A stretch of 64,000 nt of DNA from Blastobasis lacticolella (Eukaryota > Arthropoda > Insecta > Lepidoptera > Blastobasidae), in the NCBI GenBank assembly GCA_905147135.1, contig LR990042.1, forward strand, positions 10,035,545 to 10,099,544, read 5' to 3'. The first letter of the stretch is position 1; the number at the start of each line of letters is the position of its first letter. A model generated the notes under the pieces. That model saw nothing but the letters and a program-made list of their open reading frames with translations, did not search any database and was not told the origin of the DNA. Both the position numbers and the translations under genes were made by a program. Shown piece by piece: positions 45,189-56,900 of this stretch.

Positions 45189-46475
45189 GTTGTCGTATCT
45201 GAGATTAGTATCCAAATCGCTTATTAAAAAAAAATCTCTGAATGGCAAGTTATGCAATTTTTTTTAATCGTCATAATATGTCATTCATAAAAGCCATAAC
45301 AAACAATTTGATTTTTTTAGGATTGTTTATTTTCGTGAGTTATGAAAAATATTATTAAATAATGAGCAAAAAAATTAAAAAGGAAGTGCGGGAGATAATT
45401 TTGAGCATGATTAATAATTTAGATAAACTAAAAGTACAAGTTCAAGCTAATAGTGACCAAATAACTGGATGTTTACAAGAAGGACTGACAAGGACAGATT
45501 ATCCTCAAATTATTGCCATATCCACTTTTTATAATTTTTACCACTTTACCAGTCAATACGAACTTATCGATGTCCTATTATAGTAGGTGTAGATAATAAG
45601 GAGATTTTAAGCCTTTTTAATAATTGCAATGGTGTTATTTGTTCCAGGTAAATATTTCTCAATCCTCAACAGGCTGTTGACGAGAACGAGTTAACAGGGT
45701 AATTTAAATAAAATATAGAATTAATATTAAGGATAAAATTGATCCTCTCTTAGGAAGGTACGTTAAGCTGTCGGTTCTAGTTATAATATACTTTTTATGA
45801 ACTTAATGACAGTCACAGGAGACCCGAAAATAAAGGTTAAACGATGATGACGATAACAGTTTTTAACAAATGTTATTATTGAAAATACTAATTCTACTTT
45901 ACAGTTAGTAAAAATGTATCTCTTCTTCTTCTCTTATTACGTTATATCATACAAATCAGTTTAGATAACGCGCACCGTCGCCTACTTATCTTTCAAATAA
46001 CGTTCTCTGTGTTATGTTTTTCTATTCCAATTGCCAGTATTCCCCGTTCAATCAACAGACAAACATGTTATTCCTCACAGTGGAAACGTGTCTGCGGTTT
46101 CCATCTTTTGAAACCGTTAGTTACCGATTTGCGTCTGATGGAATAACTTGTATTTGTATTACAAGTCGCAGCAGGCAAGCGCGGTCTCCACGCCCGTGTG
46201 TCGCTATTCGACTAGGCACAGCAGCCAGCACAAACTACGCTACTGGGAGCGCCTATGGGCCACGTACGTGCGCCAGCATTTAATTACATACTTGACGAGG
46301 GCTTAATGTTGCCTCGTTACGTACCCAAGTGCGTACACCAGTTCAGTTACATTAGGTCAAAGTTTTCTGTGGGCTAGACAGGTGATAGAGGGTAGGGAGA
46401 TATTGCCGTTATCATGTTTCGCCCCTTCGTCTTTACTTGGGTGGTTTATTGTAAATACACAAAGGCGGTCATTTG

Positions 46476-46630
46476 ACGACCTGAGTGGTTCAGTAGCTTA
46501 ACATGACGGTCTGCCACGCAGTGGACCCGGGTTCGGGGCAGAAATTGAAATGATGAATTTTTATTTCTGCTACGAGTCTAGGTGTTATGTATAAAATAAT
46601 AAGTATGTATTTAAAAATAAAAAGTAGTCT
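46476..46630 (+). mobile_element. second tRNA-derived SINE family
   Basis: GACCTGAGTGGTTCAGTAGC (box-A-like), CCCGGGTTCGGGGC (box-B-like), then GCTACGAGTCTAGGTGTTAT and ATAAAATAATAAGTATGTAT with an A-rich end. Order and wording match a SINE common in Lepidoptera; it shares no body with the copies at 10.3 and 29.9 kb. Confidence 0.6.
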
Positions 46631-47111
46631 ATTAGTTGTTTAGCACAACACAAGCTTTACTTACTTTGGGGTTAGATGGCGCTGTGTGAATGGTTCTAGC
46701 ATTTTTTTTTTTTTATAAAGTATCTCAGGACTAATCGCAACAAATGAATGCAGAAAATTTTAGAGGCTGACAAATTTTTACGTTTTAGACGATAAATTCA
46801 AAACTAAGAAGTCGGTCTAATTCGTTTGCTGCTGTAGAAATTCCAGTTAATTGGGCCGCTTACGCCATAGGAAAGATGTTTGCAATTTTAAAGGGGTATT
46901 TAACCCAATTTTACTTCATCCGGCTGTCTAAGTGGCCTTGTTGACCTATTTGTGGCGGAAACTGGGAAATATATCGCAGATACGTTATTGGAGAGCCAGC
47001 GAGGAGGTTTTGGCTTGGCAGTAATTTTAAATTTTACCTCGAGGTTTATTGGAGCTCAATTGAAGATTATACCATAAATTTATTTGAAGGTATTTGATGC
47101 AATAAAGAGTT

Positions 47112-47136
47112 TACATACATACATACATACATAAAT
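47112..47136. repeat. (ACAT)n microsatellite
   Basis: About six ACAT units within TTTACATACATACATAC. Confidence 0.85.
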
Positions 47137-47202
47137 ATTTTATGAACCTGTGTCATTTTAATTTGTAAATACGGGTTTATGATATTTACATGAGATGATT
47201 AT

Positions 47203-47360
47203 TCATGATTACAGCCCATAACAGTCCATTGCAGGACCTCTCCCACGAAAGAGGAGGTTATTGCGATAATTTCGACGCTTGGCAGGGTTGGAGATCGCAG
47301 TGTTATAAATATAACAATGGAAAAAGCTGTTGCCTGCCGAAGACTAGATCTCGAAGAGTT
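47203..47360 (-). repeat. family A repeat, truncated
   Basis: TTACAGCCCATAACAGTCCA, GAAAGAGGAGGTTATTGCGA, GGTTGGAGATCGCAGTGTTA; diverges after GAAGACTAGATCTCGAA. Confidence 0.65.
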
Positions 47361-48129
47361 GGTTATTATAATGTCCAAATTATGTTGATGTTTTTTAAAT
47401 TAGATACACAACATAATAGTGGCGCACAAGAAAACTTAAAGCTCTTATTTCACACTAAACAAATGTAATAAATATCTGTTTTGTACTCCTTGACAACTTT
47501 GTTTTACGACAAAATTCCGTCCAATAGGTTCCTCGCGAAATGAAATTAACAGCTCAGATACCTACAAGCCTCTTCTAAATGACTACGCGACTGGTTAGTT
47601 GATCTATTTCCATCCATCGCGGTTTCCTGTGTGAATCAACCTCAGTGTGTGATTATTTTCAGTATGTTTTTCCACACTCATCTTAAAATCGCTCCGAGAA
47701 ACCGCCATAGCTTTATTTAAGACTTGATTCTGGCAATGAGTCTCTTCATGTTTTTTTTTCTCGGTCTCGCTGCATATTTATGGAGTTTTAGTTTTGCGGC
47801 TTTGAAAGGATTTATTTTTGGTAAAGTTTTATAAAACTTCACTAGATATTATGGAACATTATGTTTTTATATTTTGAAGTATAAGCAAATTTCTCGTTTT
47901 CCTTGCAATGGCACTGCTATACAGTACTATTTTTAGTTAACAGTTGGTAGATTACTAACATGAATCGTACATCATTCGTATCATGGATGAGAGACAGCAT
48001 GTCTATACTTCAATTGCATGTTCCAGATACAAGTGGAGCGTACATTAAAAGAAGATAAAAGCCGATACGTGCACAGCGGCAACACTATTTATGTTTTATT
48101 ACGGGTAATATTTGTATCGAGTTTTATTT

Positions 48130-48523
48130 ATTAAAATTATAACGGACGTAGTGCTAGCAGACGCGCGTATGCGTTAGCGGTTCTAAATTTAAATCGGACG
48201 CGTGCTCACAAAACAACTCACAAAATTGAGAAAGCGTCGCGGGCGCACGCGTCTTAGCGCATTTTGTTTGAAATCCCTTCGAAAATTGTCAATCCGGCCG
48301 GTATTTTGGTGCTTTCCAGTGAATTTTGTTATTACCTGTACCTATCTACTCTTAAATGTGAAACCTACTGTGGATATACATGATTACAATGGCTCTTTGT
48401 GAACAAAACATAACGTGATATTGGAAATGTATGCGTCTATATTGGGCGTGTAAATAATAATAGCCACATAAGAAAAAAACAAGAAATCGTTGCGTTTATG
48501 TGTGTGAGTGATGTTATCAAGAA
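48130..48523 (+). promoter_or_regulatory. CpG-rich candidate promoter and 5' UTR
   Basis: Seen: a local rise in GC and CpG (CGCGCG, CGTCGCGGGCGCACGCG, GGCCGG) between about 48150 and 48300 in otherwise AT-rich DNA, immediately upstream of the frame that ends at a GTAAGT donor. No clear TATA box is visible, which fits a TATA-less insect promoter. The exact start site cannot be placed from sequence alone. Confidence 0.35.
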
Positions 48524-48650
48524 ATGTTCAACTTCAAACTGCCAGTACTGAAGCAAAAGGGGAAAGAGGAACCCCTTTATTGCTACAGAAGTGTCAAAAC
48601 TAAACCGCCGAAGACACCTACACTCTCACGAGTGAAACGACATCAAAGAC
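48524..48650 (+). CDS. candidate first coding exon of an unidentified host gene (partial)
   Basis: Seen: an ATG at 48524 with G at -3 opens a frame of 42 codons plus one base and runs into the donor GAC|GTAAGT at 48651. The peptide begins MFNFKLPVLKQKGKEEP and is lysine/arginine-rich, with a KTKPPKTPTLSRVKR stretch in its second half. The frame has no stop up to the donor. It follows a CpG-rich leader (48130-48400), unusual for this AT-rich window. Two upstream ATGs (48499 and 48511, other frames) open short overlapping frames that stop before the donor, so they could be uORFs. I do not recognise the protein and could not find a convincing next exon in phase 1 downstream, so the intron would be long. 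Alternatives: a non-coding first exon or a chance frame. Confidence 0.45.
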
Positions 48651-50415
48651 GTAAGTTTGACGGAATATTATTTGCACTACATTCAAAAATAAACACAGCT
48701 TAATGAGGTACGCCTCGGCTTGTCGGTTCGCTACTAAGTCTCGGGCGAGAATAAATATCATTACGTACACTCTCATTACGACAACTAGAGAAACGTGCTT
48801 GCAGTCAACATCGTTTACCACCAGGACAAACTTTTTGAAAATAAGTTTGCTTTCATTTGAATAAACTTACGACTGTTAGGAAAGGGTATTTTCAGTTAAG
48901 CACATACTATGTCATTGTGTATGCTTGACTCGTATCGATTTACGAGCATACATCAAACGTTTGATGAATATATGACTAAAGAGTTACTTGTTCTATCTAA
49001 ACTGTTAAAAAACATCGGATCCTTGAAACAAGGTACCGTCCATTAGCTGGTGCTATGGAATGCCCCTCCCCTATCTGCCCAACCTCACGTACGTATATCG
49101 GAAGGAATCACTATCGCGAAGTATCTAATCCAGGAGCCAAGCTCAATTTGTTAAGATACATTAATGAAGACTGACGTAAATTATACAGTAATACCAGCCT
49201 CATATCCGCGCCTGCAGCCTCGAAGATTAGAAGCTCTAACACGCTCCGTAGAACCCGACGAGGGCTGTTTGCTCAGTCTGCTAGTTTGTAAACAGTCGGA
49301 TCACAAATTGAAAGAGCCGTTTGCGCCACGTTTGATGCGGGAAACTTTTGAAGCGCTAATTGCTTCCAATCTAACAGAATGAAAGTGACAGTCGACATTG
49401 ACATGGAAGGGTTAGCGAGGAGTTTGCGAGTGTTGCGAAGCGATGTGCTGATTTCGTGTAATCAGGGTAAGATCAAACAGTGGCTTGAGCGCAGCTAAGG
49501 TGCAGACTCTGCTAGAATACAGAGCCAGACGTTTTAATCAATTGGGGCAATGTGCGAGTTGATGCAAGGTGCAATGGGTGTTCAAAAATTGGTTGATTTT
49601 TAACTCTGCCTCGTGATAGTGTAATTAAAAGTTCGGAATGCTGTTTGTATCATGACTACGTAAATCAAAATTATGTATATGAGACTAATTATAACACGAA
49701 ATGCATTTTAGTTGCCTTCAATAGCGAGCTAAGCTTTCAGCAAAAATTTTAAACTCTAATCAGCCTCGGGTAAATTATTACAGTGGAAGTGAATTCGCTT
49801 GTAAGGAAATACAACCCAATTTAAAAAATTAAGTGGAGAATCGTTTGTCACCCTCTCCATTTCATGATCTAGATTAGAAAAATAGACAAAAAAGTGTTGC
49901 TACTATTTTCACAGAACAAGGAACAATTCCAAAAACAGGACAAAATAGCTTACAAACGCAAATAGAAACTCACATAAGACAATCACACTCGCATAAATAA
50001 CGGAAGCAAACAAACAACAGAACACCACATTACATGTCCTACAATGTAGCAGAACTAAAGATTAAACTAGTTCTTACCGGAATAGTTATAAATAGTAACG
50101 TTTTGTAAACAACTAACTTTATTGGGGCAATGCAGGCATCTGTTGCCGCCTCGGTTTGTCTGGTACGAACATTCATCCCGGTAGACGCGATGGAATGGTT
50201 AGTAAACTTAAAAAGATCTTTCACCTTTAATACCTTCAATATATCGCCTTATAAAGTCATTATGTGAATGAATGACGTTAATCTTTCGTTGATTTTGATA
50301 GACATTCTTAGGTCTTCGTATGTGAAATTATTAGGTAGGTAATTTCAATAAAGTATCGTGATAAGATCTGGCCAAGTATCCGTGTTAACAGGGATGACCC
50401 TGTAGAACATCTCCA
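48651..50415. other. unassigned; possible first intron
   Basis: Begins at the GTAAGT donor. A 72-codon frame at 49164-49382 (MKTDVNYTVIPASYPRLQPR) sits in a slightly GC-richer patch with no recognised domain. Confidence 0.3.
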
Positions 50416-50417
50416 TG

Positions 50418-50507
50418 AGGAGATGCCAAATCCTGGATCATGGTCAAGGCAGAGCCCGGACCCTCGCGTGCGAGATAAAACCGAGATATCACCACCAAGA
50501 TTATTGT
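50418..50507 (+). mobile_element. SINE tail fragment
   Basis: AAATCCTGGATCATGGTCAA, GAGCCCGGACCCTCGCGTGC and CACCAAGATTATTG: a diverged SINE 3' end. Confidence 0.5.
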
Positions 50508-50734
50508 ATTGTTTCAGCAATCGTGTTGTTGTTTCACAGCCAAATTTTATACTGTGATATTGTAGATTTCCATTTTTATCTGAATTTTAACGAAACCGTG
50601 AAAAAAATTTTGTTCAGAGTTTGAATAATGTCTGTCACGATTCTGTGAAAAAATATTGGTGATTGAACGTTAACTCGCGAGACTCCATAATTCGTTAGTG
50701 TTGTAATAAATGGCATTGTCTCTTTGGCTCATAC

Positions 50735-50832
50735 TGTCGATGGCTCACCACACTACACCACTATACCATAACAACACTACACTTCTACTATCACTTCTAG
50801 TGCCACCACTACTACACCACCATCAATTCACT
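50735..50832. repeat. low-complexity CACTAC/CCACCACTA stretch
   Basis: CTCACCACACTACACCACTA and GCCACCACTACTACACCACC: A/C-rich, G-poor simple sequence directly upstream of the hammerhead-like motif. Confidence 0.6.
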
Positions 50833-50844
50833 ACGTAAACATAC

Positions 50845-50905
50845 GTAGAAGTCGTCAACGACTTTCTGAGGATGCTTCGTGGAGGAACGAAACACGTGTT
50901 GAGGT
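50845..50905 (+). ncRNA. hammerhead-ribozyme-like motif, unproven
   Basis: Seen: CTGAGGA (50866-50872, fits CUGANGA), then T, GCTTC...GGAAC (imperfect stem II, 50874-50888), GAAA (50889-50892) and CACGTGTT. A GUU at 50898-50900 or a GUA at 50845-50847 could be the cleavage triplet. A type I fold would pair ACTTT (50861-50865) with GAGGT (50901-50905); a type III fold would use the perfect AAGTCGT-CA-ACGACTT hairpin (50849-50864). Known family fact: Penelope-like retroelements carry small hammerheads. The extra U after CUGANGA and a C-A mismatch in stem II weaken the call. Confidence 0.3.
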
Positions 50906-51499
50906 TAACCAGCGATAGTGAAGTGGTCGTGTGTCGTGGCGCTATTGACTGGTAAGACTAAGCTAAATATTTATTTATCAACAACTAAAGAGTTAAAATA
51001 GTCCCAAATCAATACTTTCAAATCTCGGCATCCATTAATTCGATCTTATACTCGTAGAAAATTAACAGAACCTAGGTATTCAAAGGCTTACTCATCTTAT
51101 ATTAAGTAGTATTTGATTTGAATCAGGTAATATTAATAATAAACACCAACTTTATATATAAATTCAATATACGAACATCACAGCAACTAGAGCAAGCCTC
51201 CCTGACCTGTGTAATTCAGAAACCAATAAAGCAACGTATCAGTGAAAGAGACGAAATCGGTTCCCCGTCAGCCGTCGAAGCTGATCCCATTCAGGGCCCT
51301 GTTATATTTAGAGGGGATTGCGTAAAGTGCCGTGGCCCTAATTATGGAGTCTTTGGACCGGGGCCATGAGTCGTAAACAAGTGGAGGAAGCCACGGGCGC
51401 CCGCAATACTGATTCTGGGGAGATTGTTCGAAAGTCGTGACGTGGGACTATTTTTTAATCTAGAACATAAATAAAAAAATTAATTGCTACTTATCGAGG

Positions 51500-51758
51500 T
51501 TCATCATCACAGCCAATAACTGTCCACTGCTGGACTTAGGGCCTCTCCCACGAAAGGGGAGGTTATTGCCATAATCTCCACGCTTGGCAGGCGGGTTGGA
51601 GATCGCAGTGTTTAAAATTAACAATGGAAAATGCTGCTGCCCATTTTCCAGACTACGGAGACTCTTGATATTTTGCTTCGAAAACATTAGTCGCCTTGTA
51701 CGACACCCACGAGAGTAAGGGGTTGGTGCTATTCTACTCTGCCGGACACCACACGGTC
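51500..51758 (-). repeat. family A repeat, complete
   Basis: TTCATCATCACAGCCAATAA to CTGCCGGACACCACACGG. All blocks are present and it is close to the copy at 29472, so a relatively young pair. Confidence 0.75.
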
Positions 51759-51892
51759 ACCTTATCACCTTATCGAGGTTGAATGAACATAAGTCGGGTA
51801 AGAAGGTTCATAGTGTGAAAGTCAATGTTTATGCTGTGCACGCAAGTTGAAAAAGTGTTTTGTATAAAATGAAATTATCGAAATTATTTAAT

Positions 51893-52062
51893 ACTAGTGG
51901 ACCCGGCGCTTTTTCTTGCTTGTAAACCTTCTTCTTGAATCACTCTATCTGTAGTTGAAAACTACATTAAAATCCGTTGCGTAGTTTCGAATATCTAAGC
52001 GTACATACATAAATACAAAGAGACAGACTGCGGGAAGCAACTTAGGTTTATACCATGTATGA
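51893..52062 (+). repeat. family D repeat lacking its CCCTAC core
   Basis: ACTAGTGGACCCGGCGC joins directly to TTTTTCTTGCTTGTAAACCT, ACTACATTAAAATCCGTTGC and GGTTTATACCATGTATGAT. Confidence 0.65.
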
Positions 52063-52775
52063 TAAGAACACAAGAAATGTTTAAACTAGCGAAATTGCCG
52101 AGGATCTGAGCCCCACTTATTTACATCATTTACAAACACAAATTCATTTATACACACATACGTACCGTCAAACCTTTTTCCGGTAGGTGGAGACCACATC
52201 GTTCCACATGCACGGTCGAATTAATTTCTTCAACGAACAAAATTGTTCGCAAAAGATCGGGTAGGAATTATCCTGCTATACCTATTATAAATGAAGTTTG
52301 CAAGAATGTTGGGATGTATTTTACTCCATCACGCAAAAACTTCTTGGCGGATATTATTATTATTATCTTTATACGTTTTGTTTATTAATATTATTTATTG
52401 AGGCACTAGCTTGAAGCTGATGCGTGCATATTACTAGCGTCAGTCATTTGTTTAGATGGTCCAGTCTGGTTTTGAAGGTATTGAGGTGCACTTATCACAT
52501 GTTCTGGTAACTTATTCCACGCCATATACAACACTATTAGGCAGAAAGTCTGGGGTTGAAGGCACTTGGCAATAGTAGCAGTTGCGAAGAGTGTCCTCAT
52601 ATGGAACGGTTAGTATAAGGCTTCATATTATACAATATGGTCAAGTTAAACATCATAATGGCCTTGTAAGATCTCGAGAGACATATATACAATTTGGTAG
52701 TGAAATAGCTTATAACTCAGAATAGCACAGAGGCTATAGTTCAATGTGATTACCGTGGGAACGTGTCGAGGACAT

Positions 52776-52800
52776 ACAAAGTCGCGGGCAAAAGCTAATG
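52776..52800 (-). repeat. family E end fragment
   Basis: ACAAAGTCGCGGGCAAAAGC then TAATG is the reverse complement of the first ~25 bp of family E. Confidence 0.4.
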
Positions 52801-53524
52801 TTTACATAATTTGACCATACAACAAAATCAATGAAGCACGTGAAATCATTCTAGAGGAAGATACATTTCTATTGTACATTCCAATCAAAATCTCTAACAC
52901 ACATCCAAAAAAAACAGAAAACGAAATACATACCACACAAGACGAAAGACAAACATTACCATAATACAAAAACGAAACGACCAATCTCTATCGGAAGCCT
53001 TCCTCCAAGTGTGGCAAAGCAAATAGGTTTAAAAAAATTAACCCCATACATATTTAAAGGCGCACCCTCACTGGCCTATTGTCCTGGTAAGGGCAGCAAT
53101 TCCATTGAGCTCAGTTTCCAATTCCTACCCCGTGACCCGTCACTAACTCGGTGAGGACGTGCCGCGAAAGCCTACGCGGAGCAGGCTTGAATAAATTTTC
53201 TTAACCGATTTTATACCTCGCCTGTTTTCTCACGTCAATACTTATATTGGAAAATAGAATGGCAGATGCCCGATTTTATTAGCGGGAGTACCTGTAATTC
53301 CTTTTTGTTTTAGGCGCTGCTCTTTTAGATGGTACCGAAATGGAAAGTGGGTGGGGAGGCTTTATTTGTTTGTTTCTGAATTTTGTAGGATACCATTTTT
53401 ATTTAAATAAGTAAATTATATCGTTTTCTAAGATTTGTCATTGATGTTGAAATGAATCAAGTTGTAGTAATTTACTTTTATTCTTTTATCAACATAATAA
53501 CCACACTTGTGAAATTATCATGTG

Positions 53525-53610
53525 AAGTAATTGAATGAATAAATGAACACTTTATTACATAAATACAGGATACAGTAGGTACATATATATTACATGTACA
53601 ATTACAAAGG
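53525..53610 (-). mobile_element. probable LINE 3' end, minus strand
   Basis: Plus strand AATTGAATGAATAAATGAAC then ACTTTATTACATAAATACAG. Read on the minus strand this is an AATAAAG signal followed by a TTCATTCATTC tail. No coding part seen. Confidence 0.35.
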
Positions 53611-53703
53611 CGTCTGACCGATGACTGATGAAGAGAATGGAATAGACCTTATCACAAAGACAGAGAAAGAGTGGACAAAGGTTGAAGAAGGAGAGAAAAA
53701 AAG

Positions 53704-53972
53704 TCATCTTAGCGTTAATGTCCCGGTTGTGCTCTCGAGCACGAGTGCCCGGGCTCCGCTTTGACCATGATCCAGGATTTGGCGATCAGGTAATTACAGT
53801 AGAGCGACTACCATCTGACCTCCGTGACCCTGCTACCAGGGGAACCTGATCAGATTGGATCATGGTTACAAATTCAGTAGCCTGAATTTGCGAAGTTTTC
53901 CTTCACTGTAAGAGCATCGGTCAGAATTCAAATAATGTATGTACATAACTAAATTTACATTACAAAGTCATT
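53704..53972 (-). mobile_element. SINE copy lacking the tRNA head
   Basis: TCATCTTAGCGTTAATGTCC through GGTAATTACAGTAGAGCGAC, CTGACCTCCGTGACCCTGCT and GATTGGATCATGGTTAC match the SINE body. The copy stops in AAAGTCATTTTG, just before the position of the tRNA-like head, so it is 5'-truncated. Confidence 0.65.
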
Positions 53973-53974
53973 TT

Positions 53975-56900
53975 GCATTTATTAAATTACAATAAACATA
54001 CACGAATTGTGATTTTTGTAACGAAATTCTTGATTACAATATTTATTGAACATATCGATTCTAAGAATTCATGATCGATTGAAATTAACAAGCGCACGCG
54101 AATCGTTAGTTAGGGGACACCGTTTAATTCGTCAGTAATCAAACAATTGAATGAAAACAATTACTGAAGCAGATAACGAAATCGAGTTAAGCGATTTAAT
54201 TAATTCGACTTACAAGAAATAAAAGTATTCCGATACCGTAATTCCAATTTAGGGACAACCGTCCAGATTGTTGAAAGAGATATACTTATGTCTTAGCCAC
54301 GTTTTTATACTGAACAGAATTAATTAGCTAATGAAAAAAGGTCTGTGATGAAATGAAATAACTGCTACTTTTCATTTCGATGTTTTGAAGGTAATGGGTT
54401 TCTTTTGAAAATAAATAAGGTAAACAGCAGAGGCCCATGCAATTTTATCATGAAAGAGTCTGTACTGAAAATGTACTGTATAACGGTAATTTTTTTATTT
54501 CAATTTCAATTTATTTAGCATTCCATGTGTTTTACAAAGGTGGTCATGAAAAATATTACTTACTTTTAATATTATGCTTTAAGTTGTTTAATTATAGGCC
54601 GCCTTCACGACATCACAGGCACGAGTTAGAAGCCCAATAAAATTTTTGAAAAATCAAGTAAATGATCCATTCTGTTCGTGTAGGGTTTTTCATTAAAAAT
54701 TTAATAAAATCTCCTCTGCCACGCGAGATAAAGAAAAGCAATTCAGTCAACAGGGAAATGCTTTGGGACATTTTGGGTGAAAATTTACCGACGCCGTTTA
54801 AAACGAGGAGGAATGCACATAAGGACCAACAGCCAGCCGGAGCCAACGGCCCAGTAAATTGTATTCAGAAGGCAGAGCAATTCGCAGTAAGTAATTGGAC
54901 TTATGGTAATAAGGCCACTGATAGAGTTGGGCATTCGGCTGCAGCGGAAGCCGATTTTATCGCTCGAGTGGACGTTATCCGGAAAAAAGTTCGGAAAATA
55001 ATATGATTGGTATGTTAGTCGTTGAGATATCTGGGCATAAATTTGGGCAGAATCATCGAATGACGACCTCAGCTGATGATAGATGCGACTTGAATAGACT
55101 ACGAGGTGGACCGATGATCTGGTGAGGGTCGGTCGCATCAAGGACCATTAGCCAAATAGATAACCTCCTTTTTTGGTTAAATATTTATACCGAGAAAATA
55201 ACCCCGACTAAGTCTACATACTTACCTATAATATAATCGAATATTTTCCAAACTATGAAATCGATTTTACTAACCATTTTAGTTAAGTTTTCAAGTAATA
55301 TTAAAACCACATCGACGTCGGCCATCCGGTCGGGAACTACAATACTACAGGCGGACACAAATATACACAGGCCAAAAGTATAAATTATAACCCATTGCAC
55401 TTTAAGTTGCTAGTTTTTTTAGTTAAGTTTTAAGAATAGTAGTGAGTAGTCATGTAATTCGTTTTTGGAATTATTAGGTTCTACCGATTTAATTTCTTTA
55501 CATTGAATTTTCGTTACGTTAATTGCACTGGTCATCGGGAAACGCGTTTTAATTGCGTAGACAAATTCTTTTGCGTGTTCTGTTGCGTTTAAAACCTAAT
55601 GCTAACGACCCTAAGAAGTAACTGTATCTTGTACCACCACTAGGAAAAATGACTCACGAAGACAACGGTCATTTCCATAAATCCCTTGATAAATGTGCCT
55701 TTGCTGTCTGCTACGAGTAGCGCCACAAATACCGGAAATTATTATAATTAAATAATGACAAGATTAGACTTTTTACGTGGAAGGCTCTTGGCTATATATT
55801 ACTTGGACAGTCTCAAATATTAATTTGATAATGTGTACGACTACAACTCAAATTTAATCAAATATGCACGATAATATGCATTGGTTCCGTTTTGAACTTG
55901 TTTACATTCGTACCACGTTGGGCGATGAATAAGTTTAGACGTCACAACGTTACAACATTTCAACAAATCCGTGGTTGGAAAACAGGAAATTTTTCCCGTT
56001 GACTCCTCCGGACTCCCCGCGACACCCCATAAATAGATTATTCATTTGATTATCGAGCCAGTCGCTAAGGAATTCAATTTTGGCTACCGCGCAATGAAAT
56101 TTCTGAAACCTCCTTTCCCTCCAGCAAATAAATTTACAGGCGGGAAATAAGTTAGCTCTCGAATGCGCCTGAAGACTGTAAAGTGGTTAACGGTTAATGT
56201 AATGCCAATACTTTGTTAGGTCGCAGAAAATTTGTGAAATAAGGTACAGTTTATTTTGGACTAGCGCTATCTATCTACTTCCTACTAATAATCTCCATAC
56301 AAGAAAATCACAATAAATCGTTGCTCGACCGCAGCGTCTATTGTGACCCAAATCAACACGACACACCAACGAGCTTTACGATATTACAGATTAAAAATCT
56401 CTTCAGAAAATATATCATTCTATTTCACAGCCGCGGGCTGCTTTTGGCGATTGGCCAAATTTGGTTTGATAATTAAAACTTAACATATCCTTTATTATTA
56501 TACCTAAATTTGCGAGTAATTTGATTACTAACAATTCAACAATCGTACAATACATAGTTTCTAAGTACTGGTGTAATTTGGACCTAATTGATTCGTACAA
56601 CTTTAGTAACTATCAACCTTGAAATAGACGTTAAAATTTACTTAGCTTATAATACAATCAAAGTTTAATTAACAGCAGTAAATTCACTCGATAGTGAGAA
56701 CCCACTGCAAGTGGCAACAACGACCGAAATCCTTCGAATAAACAAGATCCAAATTTCAATATAGGCCAGCCCTAACTTACCCTCACAATAATATAAATTG
56801 CCAATTGTTATCTTTATTAATAATTTGATAATTAAGATTGTTTATCTATTGCTTTAAAAATATACCAAATACCTACCTATCGACCACAACCAATAAAAAT

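Larger units (their letters stand above)
42120..46475. other. mostly unassigned
   Basis: Family A scrap at 42674 and GC-rich block at 44970 are listed apart. CGCGGTCTCCACGCCCGTGT and GGGCCACGTACGTGCGCCAG (46178-46275) form a small CpG-rich spot about 2 kb upstream of the candidate promoter. Confidence 0.3.

Noticed and set aside
54785..55141. 118-codon minus-strand frame
   Set aside because: Overlaps a plus-strand frame over the same DNA; no motifs and no splice signals, so most likely a stop-poor patch.
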